35,304 nucleotides of DNA from NCBI GenBank assembly GCA_013813435.1, contig JACCRS010000050.1, positions 1-35,304 of the forward strand, read 5' to 3'. Positions 32,802-35,304 of the stretch are shown here, piece after piece (position 1 is the stretch's first letter; the number at the start of each line of letters is the position of its first letter). Under the pieces are notes generated by a model. It saw only the letters and a program-made list of their open reading frames with translations, was not told the origin of the DNA and made no database searches. This stretch comes from Gemmatimonadales bacterium. Lineage in GTDB: Bacteria; Gemmatimonadota; Gemmatimonadetes; Gemmatimonadales; GWC2-71-9. Position numbers and translations under genes: made by a program.

Positions 32802-35304
<2,503 letters not shown>

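Overview
The window is GC-rich chromosomal DNA from a free-living, Gram-negative-type bacterium. It encodes an outer-membrane-type beta-barrel protein, an MltG glycan terminase, undecaprenyl-phosphate-type sugar transferases and many two-component proteins, and it often uses GTG starts. The style (GTG starts with 4-nt GTGA overlaps, heptameric AGTC intergenic repeats, uncharacterised small proteins) reminds me of Gemmatimonadota, but no marker gene here proves the phylum. No phage, insertion sequence, CRISPR array, rRNA or convincing tRNA was seen.

Layout. 1-4050, minus strand: a cell-surface or lipid-sugar block with a truncated GlpD-like FAD oxidoreductase, two tandem family-2 glycosyltransferases (the downstream one has lost its metal-binding motif) and an undecaprenyl-phosphate sugar transferase. 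The last is preceded by a consensus -10 box and four 21-bp repeats. 4050-4791 holds no gene I can support. 4792-8679, plus strand: a signalling block with a receiver/degenerate-GGDEF protein, an NtrC-type sigma54 activator and a soluble histidine kinase overlapping it by 4 nt. 9046-11330, plus strand: a NYN/LOTUS-type RNase-like protein coupled to a 3-methyladenine DNA glycosylase. 11347-21532, minus strand: an outer-membrane protein, the kbl-tdh threonine catabolic pair, a large formate dehydrogenase-type molybdoenzyme, a 57-aa protein, an unknown Rossmann-like protein overlapping a CDF metal transporter, and an RlmI-type methyltransferase overlapping an AroH chorismate mutase. thiE diverges from aroH, and the two start codons share one CATG. 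22238-25115, minus strand: mltG, ruvX and rho. 25496-35304: a 60-aa stand-alone kinase dimerisation domain, an HD-GYP response regulator, aconitase A, a 77-aa protein, a hybrid sensor kinase and, divergent from it across a perfect TGTGA-N6-TCACA site, a cytoplasmic poly-HAMP protein that runs off the right edge.

The least explained signal is a dispersed repeat built from 7-nt units, AGTCNNN on one arm and GACTNNN on the other. It occurs at four places (12274, 17652, 19895, 23768). Three of the four copies are foldbacks with both arms, and all four lie just past the stop codon or terminator of a minus-strand gene. They look like a REPIN-like family made of heptads that may form 3'-end RNA hairpins. 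Other points of interest are the glycosyltransferase without DxD, the orphan DHp domain, the 57-aa gene, and a formate dehydrogenase lacking the His-Cys3 cluster. Overall the window is a housekeeping backbone dense in signalling genes.
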